DNA from: Pyrus communis
Lineage: Eukaryota > Streptophyta > Magnoliopsida > Rosales > Rosaceae
NCBI RefSeq assembly: GCF_963583255.1
Contig: NC_084813.1
Coordinates: 12,386,001-12,450,000 of the forward strand
Length of the DNA stretch: 64,000 bases
Direction of reading: 5' to 3'
Position numbers and translations under genes: made by a program. How positions within the stretch are numbered: the stretch's first letter is position 1; the number at the start of each line of letters is the position of its first letter. Below the pieces are notes generated by a model, which searched no databases, was not told the origin of the DNA, and saw only the letters and a program-made list of their open reading frames with translations. Positions 23,374 through 35,305 of this stretch are shown here, piece after piece.

Positions 23374-25239
23374 AGTAAACGCTTCTTGGGAGGCAACCCA
23401 TGCATTCAAATAAAGAAACCTAGGAATCTCCAGCTCGACAACCAGATTTGTTTTCCTAAACCCTACTCTTTATTGCTTCTACTTTGCCATGATTATTGTG
23501 TTTGTTAGTTGTGTTATTTGATTGTTTGGCTGTGAGTCTATGTTTGAAACATTGAGGACAATGTTTGGTTTAAGTGTTGGGGGGGTAAACAAACGATTTT
23601 GCATTGATTTTCGTGGGATTTTATCACCTATCACTTCTAAAGTTGTTACTCAATGTTTTGAAGTGTTTTTATTGTGTTTTGAAGTGTTTTAATGTGTCCT
23701 ATAACAGAAAATTTGAAAAAAAAAAATCGAAAAAGAGTGTTTGAAAAACCCATAAAGAGTTGTTTTTAGAGTCGTTTATTACACAATGATGAGGATTTGG
23801 TTTTTAATTGCATGACTGCTAATGAAAGTTACAAACATGGGTGGAAGTTTGATATGCTCTTTGGTTTATGTTTAGTTGTAGTTGTCATTAACGAATTCAC
23901 ATGTAATCACAAAGGAAAAAAATCAGTTTTTGTAACATGCTTGAAGGAAGGAACTCAAACTAATGCTACAACCCTGAGAGACTTCAACCTAAACTTTGTT
24001 TGGAGAGTTATTAATTTGTGAATTCTTGTTTTTTAATGTCATTGCATGATCTCATTATTTCTTTGTTTGGTTGCTACTTGGAATGCATTTTCATCATTAT
24101 AGATCCAAATACTAGAACTCATGCCCATTTCATCCAAAGCATAAAATTGAGAAAATAAGATATAACAAGATGAAGTTGTTTAGTTAAACCAGAGCGAAAA
24201 AGCTTTACCCTTTGCATATGTATTGTAGGTTTAACCCCTTCGGGCCTTAGCTAGCATATTTGCTTTGTTAACCACATTATCCTTACCAAGCCTAGAATAG
24301 GACTATCCATACCCTTGTTCTTAAAGAATAGTGGAGCATGACTTAGAGGGAATTCCTTTTGATCTACAATTTACAGAAAAACAACTGTGGGGGAAGGTTT
24401 TTTGTTGGAATTCTATGAGGTTGTGCGTTTGTGTGCCAAAGAAAGAAAAGGCCACGAAGAAAAAAAAAACGTGGAAAAGAAAGAAAAAGAGTTGAAAATA
24501 AGTGAGAATGAACTCACAAGTATTGGTTGTTGAAGAAAGGGTCCAAAAAGTTGAATCTGGCCCTAAGTGTTGTGTGAATCTCCCATGGGCATTTAAAGTT
24601 GATTTCTGCATTCAAAAGTGAATTCTAAGTATTTATTTCATTACTTTGCTTACTATCTCTTTAAGAACTTTTGTTTATCCTTACCTTTCTTTGTTAGCCA
24701 ATACCCTAGCCCCGTTACAGCCCTTAGACTTCTATCTTGATTGTTATGTGTTTCAATATGTGGAGTTTGAAATTGGTGCGAGCATATGGTATCCCCGGTT
24801 CTTGCGTCTAAGTAGTGGCATTCCATTCATGAGATTATATACATGTTAATGATTCCAGAAAATGCCTTCTTTGATTATACATATGTGAGTGCTAGTCTAC
24901 ATGTTTACATCAATCTTCTCACATATACTTAGTGTAGGGAGTGTAGTCAGAAAATCTGTATGAAAATAGAGAGTATATCTAGTGAGGAATTGAGGGAATT
25001 CTCTAAGGCATGTTACTACATTCAAAAAGTTGTTTTAATTGATTACATGCAAGCTACTGAGTGGTGACTGCGATTAAGTATATGCCCAAGGGTAGGGATA
25101 GCTAAAATCTGTGGGAGTAGTGATTTTTAACATGTCATGTTTCATTGGAAATCCCTGAGGCAATTGTTCGAAGGTTTATGTTGTGTTTTGTTTGTTTTGT
25201 TTTGCTCGGGGACTAGCAAACGCTAAGTGTGGGGGAATT
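23374..25239 (+). other. 3' non-coding region of gag-protease element
   Basis: No coding domain. Begins with CGCTTCTTGGGAGGCAACCC, a motif often seen just after gypsy pol. Near 23548-23588 the block ACATTGAGGACAATGTTTGG plus a run of seven G (GTTGGGGGGG) forms an internal purine tract. The same block occurs inverted at about 36247-36295 in the element 32832-41449. A second purine tract, GTGTGGGGGAA, abuts the 3' LTR. Confidence 0.7.
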
Positions 25240-26059
25240 TGATAGGAGCATATTTATGCGACTTTGCTAGCTTGTTTCTTTGCATTTAGTAGGTTAGTTT
25301 CTATTTATTATAGTGATTTAAGCTATTTTCGTGTGTTTGCAGGTTTAAATGGCAAAAGAAGCAAGAAAGTGCATTTTGGTGCATTTTAGAGCAATTTTGG
25401 GCTGGAATGGATAACTTGCATATGGAGGAAGGTGGATGGACGAATTTGAAGTTCAAGAGAGGCTAGGAATGTGCTTAATATTTGGAGAAACAAATTTGGA
25501 AGCTTGGAAGATAAGGAATCAGCTAAGAAGAAGGAAACATTATCCAAACAACCTTATCTTATCCAAACCTTATCCAACTTTATATTATCTTATCCTAACC
25601 CAATCTTATTCCACCTTAATTCCAGTTGCAAAGAGGACTTAATTTCAGATTAATACACCTAAATATATGGTTCTAGAAGCCCTATCCTTCTCCTATTTCT
25701 ATGCCACACGTATTCCTTCTAGATGGCCCATTCTCTGCCGTGTAGCCCTAACCTTTTCCCCCTAGGATTGTGTAATCCTTTTCTCCTCAGAAATTGTGCA
25801 AAACCTTAGCATATAAATACATAAATCTGCCACAGAAAAGAGAAGCAACACACATGAGAGAAATTAAGAGAATGCCGCAAGTTTCTAAGAGTTTTTAGAG
25901 ACTTGTGCCGTGCAAGGAAGGAAGGAGAGGAAGAGTGCCGTGCCTGCCACCATCCAAGGGAGTGCCGCTACCTACTTTGGAGTGTTTGAGCGTTTCTAGG
26001 TTCTTTCTATCCTTATTTTTAGTTCGATGTTTATTTTAATTTGGTTTTCAATTATGATG
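25240..26059 (+). repeat. Truncated 3' LTR
   Basis: 820 bp matching the first 820 bp of 14567-16377, then broken at TTTCAATTATGATG. Sequence beyond belongs to the old Tat element, so a deletion removed the LTR's right half. Confidence 0.9.
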
Positions 26060-26564
26060 GGGAGTTAGGAGATGAGTTCTCCATGGACTTGTCTTTGCAC
26101 ATTCGGCGACATTTCGATTGGATTCTGCTTATATATCCTAGGAAGAGAATCAAATCACGTGTAGTTTGTGTGGTGCTTCTATGGATAATAAGTTTTAAGC
26201 CTTGTGATGTTTCATTTTTTTATGATCAGGGTTCCATCCATGTGTTCTAAGTGGTAAGTTCTGTTGTTTCCTACTCTAGCGACCTTGTATGCACTTTCCC
26301 AGTTTGTCCCGAGTTTACCTTATTCTGGGACTTCATAGTGTTTCCAAATTTCTCTTAGGACTAAGTTTCCTACTTGCAAACTTCTTGGCTAAACGTCTTC
26401 CTTGTAATATGATCGAATTTGCTGCTAATAAGCTACCATTCAAAATTAAGCGCATTCTTCACATTCTTCCACAAAATCGAGATCTGTCTTCAGGATCCCC
26501 GCATTCTCCATAGTTGCTTGTTCTCCAGTATGTAAATTTGACATAATTGTGAGCTAAATTGGGA
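26060..26564 (-). pseudogene. Tat-type gypsy integrase C-terminal region
   Basis: Minus-strand frames give GTEVVIPI (across the later insertions), an ILKTDLDFVEE block and NLVLREIWKHYEVPE followed by GKLGTNWES. These correspond to the GTEAVIPVE ... DLxxR ... GDLVLRKV ... GPNWEGPY blocks at the end of Tat-lineage integrase. Several stops interrupt it. It is the downstream continuation of 31763-32826 once the inserts are removed. Confidence 0.7.
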
Positions 26565-26569
26565 TGACA

Positions 26570-27206
26570 TGTCACATCTCGGCCCGGGGCGGATCACTTC
26601 CCGGGCCCACTCCACCACCGTAGCACGATATTGTCCGCTTTGGGTCTACCATTCCCTCACGGTTTTGCTTTTGGGAACTCACGAGCAACTTCCCAGTAGG
26701 TCACCCATTATGGGATTGCTCTAGCCCCTTCTCGCTTAACTTCGAAGTTCCTACGGAACCCAAAGCCAATGAGCTCCTAAAAGGCCTTGTGCTAGGTAGG
26801 GATGAGAATATACATATAAGGATCACTCCCCTGGGCGATGTGGGATGTCACAATCCACCCCCCCTAGGGGCCCGACGTCCTCGTCGGCACACCATGGCCA
26901 TGGTTAGGCTCTGATACCAAATTGTCACATCTCGGCCCGGGGCGGATCACTTCTCGGGCCCTCTCCACCACCGTAGCACGATATTGTCCACTTTGGGCTT
27001 ACCATTCCCTCACGGATTTGTTTTTGGAAACTCACGAGCAACTTCCCAATGGGTCACCCATCATGGGATTGCTCTAGCCCCCTTCTCGCTTAACTTCAGA
27101 GTTCCTACGGAACCCGAAGCCAGTGAGCTCCCAAAAGACCTTGTGCTAGGTATGGATGGGAATATACATTTAAGGATCACTCCCCTGGGCGATGTGGGAT
27201 GTCACA
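26570..27206 (-). mobile_element. Cassandra TRIM element 1 (complete)
   Basis: Two LTRs, 26570-26852 and 26923-27206, surround a 70 bp interior. On the minus strand the interior holds the primer site TTTGGTATCAGAGCC (tRNA-iMet) and ends with the G-rich purine tract GGGGGGTGGATTG. TSD TGACA at 26565-26569 and 27207-27211. Each LTR holds a 5S-rRNA-like segment (GAAGTTAAGCG and ATGGGTGACC on the minus strand), the hallmark of Cassandra. No protein is encoded, so it is moved by other elements' enzymes. Confidence 0.95.
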
Positions 27207-29454
27207 TGACAACTAATGAGCGGATTTTACATTATATATTTAACCCTATTCTTAGTATATTTTGGTTAATATTTTGGAAGAATTTTGATACTTTGAATTG
27301 TATTTCTAATATAGGACTTTCGACTTCTTCTGGAGCAAAACATGGGCCAATGGACAAATTTTGGAGTAATTCTAGTTGGAAAACAATCGTGAGTCACTTA
27401 GCTTGATCGTATCAAAATATCATATTTTTCTACCAAGCGATGATTTTCTGGCATTAAAATAAAGGAGCAATGCACAGTGCTGGAATAGTGACGTTTTGGG
27501 CTGGAATTGCAGTTTTGGAGCCCAAGATGACCTCAGATGGATTCGTGACCTTCTGGAGATATGTTCAGAACGTCCTGATCTTCAAAATAAGCTATATGGG
27601 CCAGATTTGGAGGAGATTTGAGGCTAAAACGTGGCTGGACAGTTTCTGTGCAGTTTATCCTAACTTAATTAGGACTTTATGTTTTAATATATTTTATTAT
27701 TAGTTAGCTTCCTAGTGGAAATAAGAGACTTGGTTCCTAGGGTTTGTGCAGCTGGCTTTGAGGGAGATATTTAAGATTTTAGTCGGCCCTAGTTTGGGAC
27801 CACGCTTTCTTTTATGCAACTTTGGAGACAGAGAGTAATTGTTAGGGTTCTTGGAGATTTTCTACTTTAAGGTCTTTTCATTCCTTTTATTCTTAATAAT
27901 ATTTTCTATGATTTCAATTATGAATATGTGTAACTAATTCCTTTTGCTAGGGAGAAGCATTGAGCCTTAGCATGAATATGTAATTTTTTATTTAATTGCT
28001 TATGATTGATTGCATGCACACTTTGAATTATTAATTACCATGATTAAAGCTATCTAATTGTCTTAATGCTTGATCACCATTAGGATCTTTAGAAAAGTAA
28101 TTTGATGCAATTTTGGTCGAAAGGTTCCCTGAAATTGACGTTGGGTTCTTGTGGTTAATCATTGTAATTTCACTTAAGAGGAACACCACGTCTTAAAGGG
28201 TTGCATGATTTTTCAAAGGGTTTTCATAAAATATAATGAGTCTCTCATGTTCAGATTTGATCCGAACATTCGGATGGATTGCATGTTAGATATGCGTTCT
28301 ATGTTGGAGGTTCCAAGTAGAATATAAATTAGGAAAACCTAACCTTCAAATTGGCATGTGTAGATCATAAGTAATTGGTAAAAATGCATAGGATTGCTAG
28401 GTAATGGTGGAACCCTAGTGCTTTTATAAATTGGTATTTTAAAAACTGTTTCTTTTTCTTTCAGCTTTATTATTGCATATTAGTGTCTTTTATTAATTAA
28501 ATTCATTTTAATTTAGGTAGGTCATAAAAATCAATCATCTCAAAATTTCACTTTACAATAATTAATTGGAATTTGGTTTGTTTCAAATTATTTAATAATC
28601 CCTGTGGAGAACGACCTTGCGAGATCCGTTTATACTACAATAACCTTGTCATTCTTGCAACTAATATAGGAGTTTTTATGTCACATCCCGGCCCGGGGCG
28701 GATCACTTCCCGGGCCTGCTCTACCACCGTAGCACGATATTGTCCGATTTGGGCTTACCATTCCCTCACGGTTTTGTTTTTGGGAACTCACGAGCAACTT
28801 CCCAATGGGTCACCCATCATGGGATTGCTCTAGCCCCCTTCTTGCTTAACTTCAGAGTTCCTACGGAACCCGAAGCCAGTGAGCTCCCAAAAGGCCTCGT
28901 GCTAGGTAGGGATGGGAATATACATATAAGGATCACTCCCCTGGGTGATGTGGGACGTCACAATCCACCCCCCTTAGGGGCCCGACGTCCTCATTGGCAC
29001 ACACGCGACCAGGGTTAGGCTTTGATACCAATTGTCACATCCCGGCCCGGGGTGGATCACTTCCCGGGCCCGCTCCACCAACGTAGCACAATATTGTTCG
29101 CTTTGTGATAGGAGCATATTCATGCGACTTAAATGGCTTGTTCTCGTGCATTTACGTTATGTTTCTTTAGTTATTTTAGTACTTTAAGCTATTTTCGTGT
29201 GTTTATAGGTCCAAAGGGCTAAAGGAGCAAAAAGATGCATTTTGGAGACTTTTGGAGCACTTTTGGGCTTAGGATGGATAGCTTATGCTTGGAGCCAAAG
29301 TGTTGGACGAAATTGAAGACCTAATTAAAGACCAAAGTGTTGGAACCTTGTTCCCTTTAGTTTTAGGACATTTAAACCTTTCCTATATCCTTAGCCGTGC
29401 ATAACATTCCAACATTCCACTCCTTCATTTCAGCCACACTCCCACATATCATTA

Positions 29455-29625
29455 CATATCATTCACCATTTATCATTCACCACTTATCATATCATCCACT
29501 TATCATATCATTCACTTATCTTATCATCCACTTATCATATCATTCACTTATCTTATCATTCACTTATCATATCATTCACTTATCATATCATACACTTATC
29601 ATAACCATACACTTATCACTTATCA
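29455..29625 (+). repeat. 16 bp tandem repeat in LTR U3
   Basis: About ten degenerate copies of ATCATATCATTCACTT. Each contains CTTATC, the reverse complement of GATAAG. It explains the long repetitive ORFs seen here, which are not genes. Confidence 0.85.
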
Positions 29626-29639
29626 CAACAACAACCTTG

Positions 29640-30003
29640 CACATGCACATTCATCCACATGCACCCATAATCATTCACTCATCTTTAACCCACATGCATC
29701 TTCCATAAATCAAATCAGCCACATCCATATGCACTTATTCCACTTCATCATTACACCACATTCTTTCTCTTTAATCCACATGCATTCATAATCATTCACT
29801 CTAGTTTTAATTCCACATGCATTTCCACCCACATGCAACCATAATCATTCATACCTATCAGCCACATGCATTCACTCTTCATAAATCAGCCACATGCATT
29901 CAATCATTCACTCCACACTCATTGCACATGCATTCCCTTTCATTTCTGTCAAAGCACATGCATTCCCACCCTTTAATCACATGCATAAATCAGCCACATG
30001 CAT
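29640..30003 (+). promoter_or_regulatory. CATGCA (RY-motif) array upstream of LTR TATA box
   Basis: Twelve CATGCA hexamers counted in about 360 bp, ending about 65 bp before the TATA box at 30066. CATGCA is the core of the RY element bound by plant B3 factors (ABI3/FUS3/LEC2). Function here is inference. Confidence 0.5.
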
Positions 30004-31762
30004 CTCCCATCACCATTTCAGATTTCCACCAAGTTCCTAGCTGTCATGTTCCCTCTCTTTCTCCCTATAAATACCATACACACTTCACACAACATTCATT
30101 CATTCTCATTCACTCTTCCATATTCCAGAAATTCGTCAAAACCTCTCCACACCCTTGCAGCAGCCACCAAAACACTTTTCTCCTCCATTGCAGCCACTCC
30201 AACCACTCCCCAAACCATTCACACCATCAAACTATCCTTAGACCTTGTGCTACAACGAAGAGGAAGATAAGAGGGCCTAAACGTTCATACAATTCAAGTT
30301 TGAGTTGTTGGAATGTTTAGGTGTTTCTTTGATTTCAATGTTTAATTTCAATACTCTTTGTTTTGTACGAATGAGGAATGGAAGAGAAGAGGGCCTAAAC
30401 GTTCATACAATTCAAGTTTGAGTTGTTGGAATGTTTAGGTGTTTCTTTGATTCCAATGTTTAAATTCAACTAAACCCCCCTTGGCTAGGGGGGGGATTCG
30501 AAATATATGTTTATGCTTGCATTTTGATTTGATTACTTCTAATTGCGTTTCATAAGTTGTGGATTCAATTTGTTTAACCGTTTGATTGATAACTTATTTA
30601 TGTATGTTTATTGAGAATGCGCGCTTAATTTTCATGCATGAATATGACGCTAGAATATAAGTGAGTTTCACCTAATAGTTACGAACTTATATTCGCAAGT
30701 AGTGGAGGTTGCTTATAAACAATCGCGTTAAACGAATTCTTGGCATAAGTTTCATGCGTATTCCATAGTAACGAATGCCTCGTCAACACTTATAATTTTC
30801 ATAGAGCGTAATGATTCTTGCTTGTATCTCTATTATGCAATCATGTAAGGGACTTGTGGGGAATGTTTTGGGTTGTCGTACGCAATCATCCAATTCAATA
30901 ACGTTAGGAAGATTTGAAAGTTAATTTAAGCGGACCTAATTAACTTGGAGCGTTGAGAATTCATGGTTTATTGAAATGCAATTGGAAATCATTTTATTAT
31001 GCAAGTGTAACATGTGTGGAGATGAACCCCTTAGCTATTCTATCATCCATTCATTCCATTTCATCAATTTCATATTTACATTCTGTCTAGTTTATTAACT
31101 TGTTTCGTTATTTCAATTTTCGTCAAATCCTAAATCCCCCTTTACTTTAATGTCCAATTTAGTTAGAAAGTGTATTAGTTTGTGTTTATAAGTGTTTTGA
31201 TTCAATTTGTTTCACAAATTCGTCCAAATTCACCAAAGTGCTCAAAACTGCCCAGAAAGTGTTTTTAAGGCAGTTTTGAGTGTTTTGGGTGATGTTTGAG
31301 TCTTTTGGTTTGTTTTAGTGTTTCAAGCATTTAGTTTCGCATTCTTTGAGTCTAGTTTAGTGTTTTAAACTTTATTTTACGTTTTTGAGTCAGTTTCCAA
31401 GTGATTTGCAATCCCTCCTAATCCCCGGTTAAGAACGATCCCTACTTACATACTTACTACAATTGACAAAAAGAGGGTTTAATTTGTGTGCGTATAAATC
31501 TCGCATCACTTTGGGCTTACCATTCCCTCACGGTTTTGTTTTTGGGAACTCACGAGCAACTTCCCAGTGGGTCACCCATCATGGGATTGCTCTAGCCCCC
31601 TTCTTGCTTAACTTCGTTCCTACGGAACCCGAAGCCAGTGAGCTCCCAAAAGGCCTCGTGCTAGGTAGGGATGGGAATATACATATAGATCACTCCCCTG
31701 GGTGATGTGGGATGTCACATTTTAGCCCGTTTGCGTGTGTGGTAAAAATCTCTATCAACAAC

Positions 31763-32826
31763 CTCGGTTCCATAACTTATGGAGAATGGTGTTTCCCAAG
31801 TGGCCTTCCGGACAATCGCGAAATAAGCCCATAAAACTCTAAGCAGCTTTTTTTGGCCGTTTACTTTTCTTTTCGTCGAGTCTCTTCTTCAAGGATTGCA
31901 AGATGGTTTTGTTTGAACCTCTGCTTGTCCGTTTCCCCATGGATATTTAGGCTTGGAAGTAAGGTGGCGGATTTTGAGTTCTTTGTACCAATCCATGACT
32001 TCAAAGCCTGTAAACTGTAGTTTGTTGTTCGTCATTATTATGTGGGGGATCCCAAATTGACAGATGATGTTTTTCCAAACAAAGGATTTTACAGTCGCAA
32101 CGGTGATTTTCGTGAGAAGTTCTACTTTTATCCACTTAGAGAAGCAGCATGTCACCACTATCAGTTATTGCTTGTTCCTTGTGGCTTTCTTGAGGGGTTC
32201 AATCAAGTCGATGCCTCATTGCATGAAGGGCCATGAACTTGTCAGAGTATGAAGTTCTTTCACATGTTAATGGTTCATAGGGGCCTACCTTTGACATTTG
32301 TCGCAACTTTGAATGCAGCTGCTTGCATCGTGTCCCATGCTAGGACAATAATAGCTAGCATTTATTGTTTTCTGGGCCAATGGCCTTCCTTCGGCATGGC
32401 TTCCGAATACATCGAAATAGATGTCATTTAGGATTTGTAGGCCAACTTCCTATGTGACACACAAGCTAAGTGGTTCGGAATATGAACGTCAGTAGAGTTT
32501 TCCACAAATCAATATGCATCTTGATGCCTTTTGGATTAACTTTCTAGCCATGTTTTGATTTTCTGGTTGTTTGTCGTCCTGTATGTAATCGATTATCTCA
32601 TCCATCCAATTTTCTTAAACATCGATGATAGTGACTTCTTCTGGTTCCATTACGTGGACACTAGGGACCTCTAGGGGTTCGAATGGAATTGTTCATCGAA
32701 GGGAATAATCTGCATGCAAGTCTATTCCAGTGAGTGTGTCAGCATGGCTGTTCTCCCTCTAGGTATTTGCATGATCTTATATTTTTTGTACTTCTTATTA
32801 AGCGCATTTGCCTTGTTTAGATAGAG
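31763..32826 (-). pseudogene. Tat-type gypsy integrase, inactive
   Basis: Minus-strand fragments include ARKLIQKASR, LAQKTINASYYCPSM and SCDKCQR (H2C2 zinc-binding region), then GIDLIEPL, FSKWIKVELL, FVWKNIICQFGIPHIIMTNN and GNGQAEV from the catalytic core, and ETPFSISYGTEVV. The second catalytic Asp of the DDE triad is replaced (TNN instead of TDN); the first Asp (GIDLI) and the Glu are still visible. Several stops occur. It continues leftward at 26060-26564 and rightward, beyond the young insertion, at 41455. Confidence 0.8.
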
Positions 32827-32831
32827 CCCCA

Positions 32832-34571
32832 TGATGCGTGATTTATACGCACACAAATTAAACCCTCTTTTCGTCAAATTGTAGTATATGTATAAGTAGG
32901 GATCGTTCTGGACCGGGGATTAGGAGGGATTGTTAATCACTTGGATTTGACTAAAAAAAAAACGTAAAAACACAAAATAAATGTATTTCTAACTAATCTA
33001 ACACTTTAAAATAAATGGGGGATTGGTTTTGGACGAAATTAAACTAAAATAGAAACTTGGAAACAAAACAGATTGTACAAACGAAATTGATGGAATAGAA
33101 TGGATGGTATGGCTAGCTAAGGGGTTCATCTCCATACATGTTATACTTGCATAATAAAACGATTTCCAATTGCATTTCAATAAATCATTAATTCTCAACA
33201 CTCCAAGTTAATTAGGTCCGCTTAAATTAACCGTCAAGTTTTCCTTAAGTTAATGAATTGGATGATTGCATACGACAACCCAAAGCATTCCTCACAAGTT
33301 CCCTACATGAATTGCATAATAGAGATACAAGCAAGAATCATTAAGTTCTTTGAAAACTATAAGTGTTGACGAGGCATTCGTTACTATGATTGCATGAAAC
33401 TTATGCCAAGAATTCGTTTAACGCGATTGTTTATAAGCAACCTCCACTACTTGTGAATATAAGTTCATAACGATTAGGTGAAATTCACTTATATTCTAGC
33501 GTCAAATTCATGCATGAAAATTAAGTGTGCACTCTCAATAAACATACATAAATAGGTTATCAATAAAACAGTTAAACAAATTGAATTCACAACTTATGAA
33601 ACGTAATTAGAAGTAATCAAATCAAAATGCAAGCATAAACATATATTTCGAATCACCCCCTAGCTAAAGGGGGGTTTAGTTCCTCATACAAAACAAAGAG
33701 AATTGAAATTAAACATTGAAATCAAAGAAACGCCTAAACATTCCAACAACTCAAACTTGAATTGTATGAACGTTTAGGCTCTCTTCTCTTCCTCTTTATT
33801 GTAGCATAAGGTCTAGGGATAATTGGTTTGGGGGATGGAAGTGTGGAAATGGAAGATGGTTTGGAAAAATGGTGTTTGGATTATAAGGGGAGAGATGGGA
33901 AGCTCACGGCTAGGGAAGGGAGAATGTGTTTGTAATGTGTTGTGTATGAAATGAGATCTCCATGAATGAATGAATGCAAGGGTATTTATAGGAGTAGTGG
34001 AGGGAACATATGGCTATGTCATTTGTAGGTGAAGTAGGTGGATGTTGTAGGTGAAGTGGATGTTGTAGGTGAAGTAGGTGGATGATATGTTAAGTGATAA
34101 GTGATAAGTGATATGATATGTGGTTATGATATGATAAGTGGTTAAGTGGTGATGATAAGTGATAAGTGATTAAGTGATATGATATGTGGTGATGATAAGT
34201 GATAAGTGCATGTGGGTTAACTAATGAAGGAAATGCATGTGCAATGACAATGTGTTAGAATGGATGTGTGTTATGCATGGCATGATTGGGATTAGGAAAG
34301 GTTTAAATGTCCTAAAACTAAAGAGAACAAGGTTCCAACACTTTGGCTCCAATTAGGTCTTCAATTTCGTCCAACACTTTGGCTCCAAGCATAAGCTATC
34401 CATCCTTAGCCCAAAAGTGCTCCAAAAGTCTCCAAAATGCATCTTTTTGCTCCTTTAGCCCTTTGGACCTATAAACACACGAAAATAGCTTAAAGTACTA
34501 AAATAACTAAAGAAACATAACGTAAATGCACGAGAACAAGCCATTTAAGTCGCATGAATATGCTCCTATCA
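32832..34571 (-). repeat. 3' LTR of LARD-type element
   Basis: About 1740 bp. Plus-strand ends TGATGCGTGATTTATACGC ... ATGCTCCTATCA. TATA box (minus) near 33986-33993. GATAAG-rich repeats at 34088-34210. Anti-PBS segment at 32921-32931. Confidence 0.93.
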
Positions 34572-35269
34572 AATACCCCCACACTTATCTTTTGCTAGTC
34601 CTCGAGCAAAACAGAAAGAAAAACAAAACAAAACCAAACGAAACAAAACAAGTAAAACACAACCTAAACCTTCCAACAACCGTCTTAGGGATTTCCAAAG
34701 CACATGACAAGTTAAAAATCATCATTCCCACAGATTTTTGCCATCATTACACTTAAGTACATTCTTAATCATAGTCACCACATACTAGTTCACAATTAAG
34801 CATTTAAAACACATTTCGAATGTAGTAACATGCCTTAGAGAAATTGCTCAAATCCTTACAAGATATGCACTCGTTTTTCACACAGATTTTCTGACTACAC
34901 ACCCTACACTAGTTATATGTGAGAAGATTGATGTAAACATGTAGACGAACACTCACATATGTTATAACAAGGAAAGCATTTTCTGGATTTACGATAATGA
35001 CATGAATATGATCTCATGAATGGAATGCTACTACTTAGAATGAGAACCAGTGATTCCATAAGCTCATATCAATTTCAAACTCCACATTATTGAACACATA
35101 ACGATCAAGATAGAAGTCAAAGGGGTGTAACGGGGCTAAAGGTGTTTGGCTAACAAAGAAGGTATATGGAAAACAAAGGTTCTTAAAGAAATAGCGAGCA
35201 AAGCATTTGAATTAACGTAGAATTCACTTTTGAATGAAAACTCAACTTTTGAACAACAAGGGGGAACAA

Positions 35270-35305
<36 letters not shown>

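Larger units (their letters stand above)
14567..26059 (+). mobile_element. Gypsy derivative with gag-protease only (TR-GAG/LARD-like)
   Basis: 5' LTR 14567-16377, tRNA-Asp primer site 16383-16400, gag pseudogene, intact protease ORF, a short RT remnant, long 3' non-coding region, purine tract GTGTGGGGGAA at 25228-25238, and a truncated 3' LTR 25240-26059. Integrase and nearly all of RT are missing, so any movement would depend on another element. Two solo LTRs (16899-19017 and 20084-22072) interrupt gag. The right end is deleted: the 3' LTR matches the 5' LTR only up to TTTCAATTATGATG and then joins the old gypsy sequence, so no TSD can be read. Confidence 0.85.
29106..31508 (+). mobile_element. 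Solo LTR nested in Cassandra 2
   Basis: 2403 bp, TGATAGGAGCATATTCATGC ... TAAATCTCGCATCA, TSD CTTTG at 29101-29105 and 31509-31513. U3 carries a 16 bp tandem repeat (CACTTATCATATCATT type, 29455-29625) and an array of CATGCA motifs (29640-30003). A TATA box lies at 30066-30073. A 118 bp direct duplication starts at 30271 and 30389. The anti-PBS segment lies near 31417-31428. Same subfamily as 32832-34571 and 58447-61423. Confidence 0.93.
28679..31719 (-). mobile_element. Cassandra TRIM element 2, split by a solo LTR
   Basis: Left LTR 28679-28962, interior 28963-29032 (tRNA-iMet primer site at its right edge, purine tract at its left), second LTR 29033-29100 continuing at 31509-31719. TSD TTTTA at 28674-28678 and 31720-31724. 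The second LTR is interrupted by a 2.4 kb solo LTR with TSD CTTTG. 5S-like blocks are present in both LTRs. Confidence 0.93.
27214..31757 (+). mobile_element. Solo LTR interrupted by Cassandra 2
   Basis: TSD ACAAC at 27209-27213 and 31758-31762. Ends read TAATGAGCGGATTTTAC ... AAAATCTCTATCA; the first two bases are TA where sister copies usually have TG, a likely point mutation. Without the nested Cassandra 2 it is about 1.5 kb. It sits inside the Tat integrase: removing it rejoins the GTEVV and VIPI blocks. Cassandra 1 inserted within its left TSD. Confidence 0.8.

Noticed and set aside
26984..27406. ORF of 140 residues and similar ones at 28740 and 31463 (plus) and 45155 and 45556 (minus)
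   Set aside because: These are shadows of Cassandra LTRs, which encode no protein; the repeated peptide appears because the LTRs are repeated.
29455..29625. CRISPR-like array of short repeats
   Set aside because: The copies are contiguous and degenerate with no spacers, inside a plant LTR.
29397..30320. Long His/Ser/Thr-rich ORFs, plus strand
   Set aside because: They read through the tandem repeats and CATGCA array of an LTR U3 region; no domain.
32998..33201. Identical 67-residue ORFs at 32998 and 39854
   Set aside because: They are the same LTR segment seen twice; not genes.
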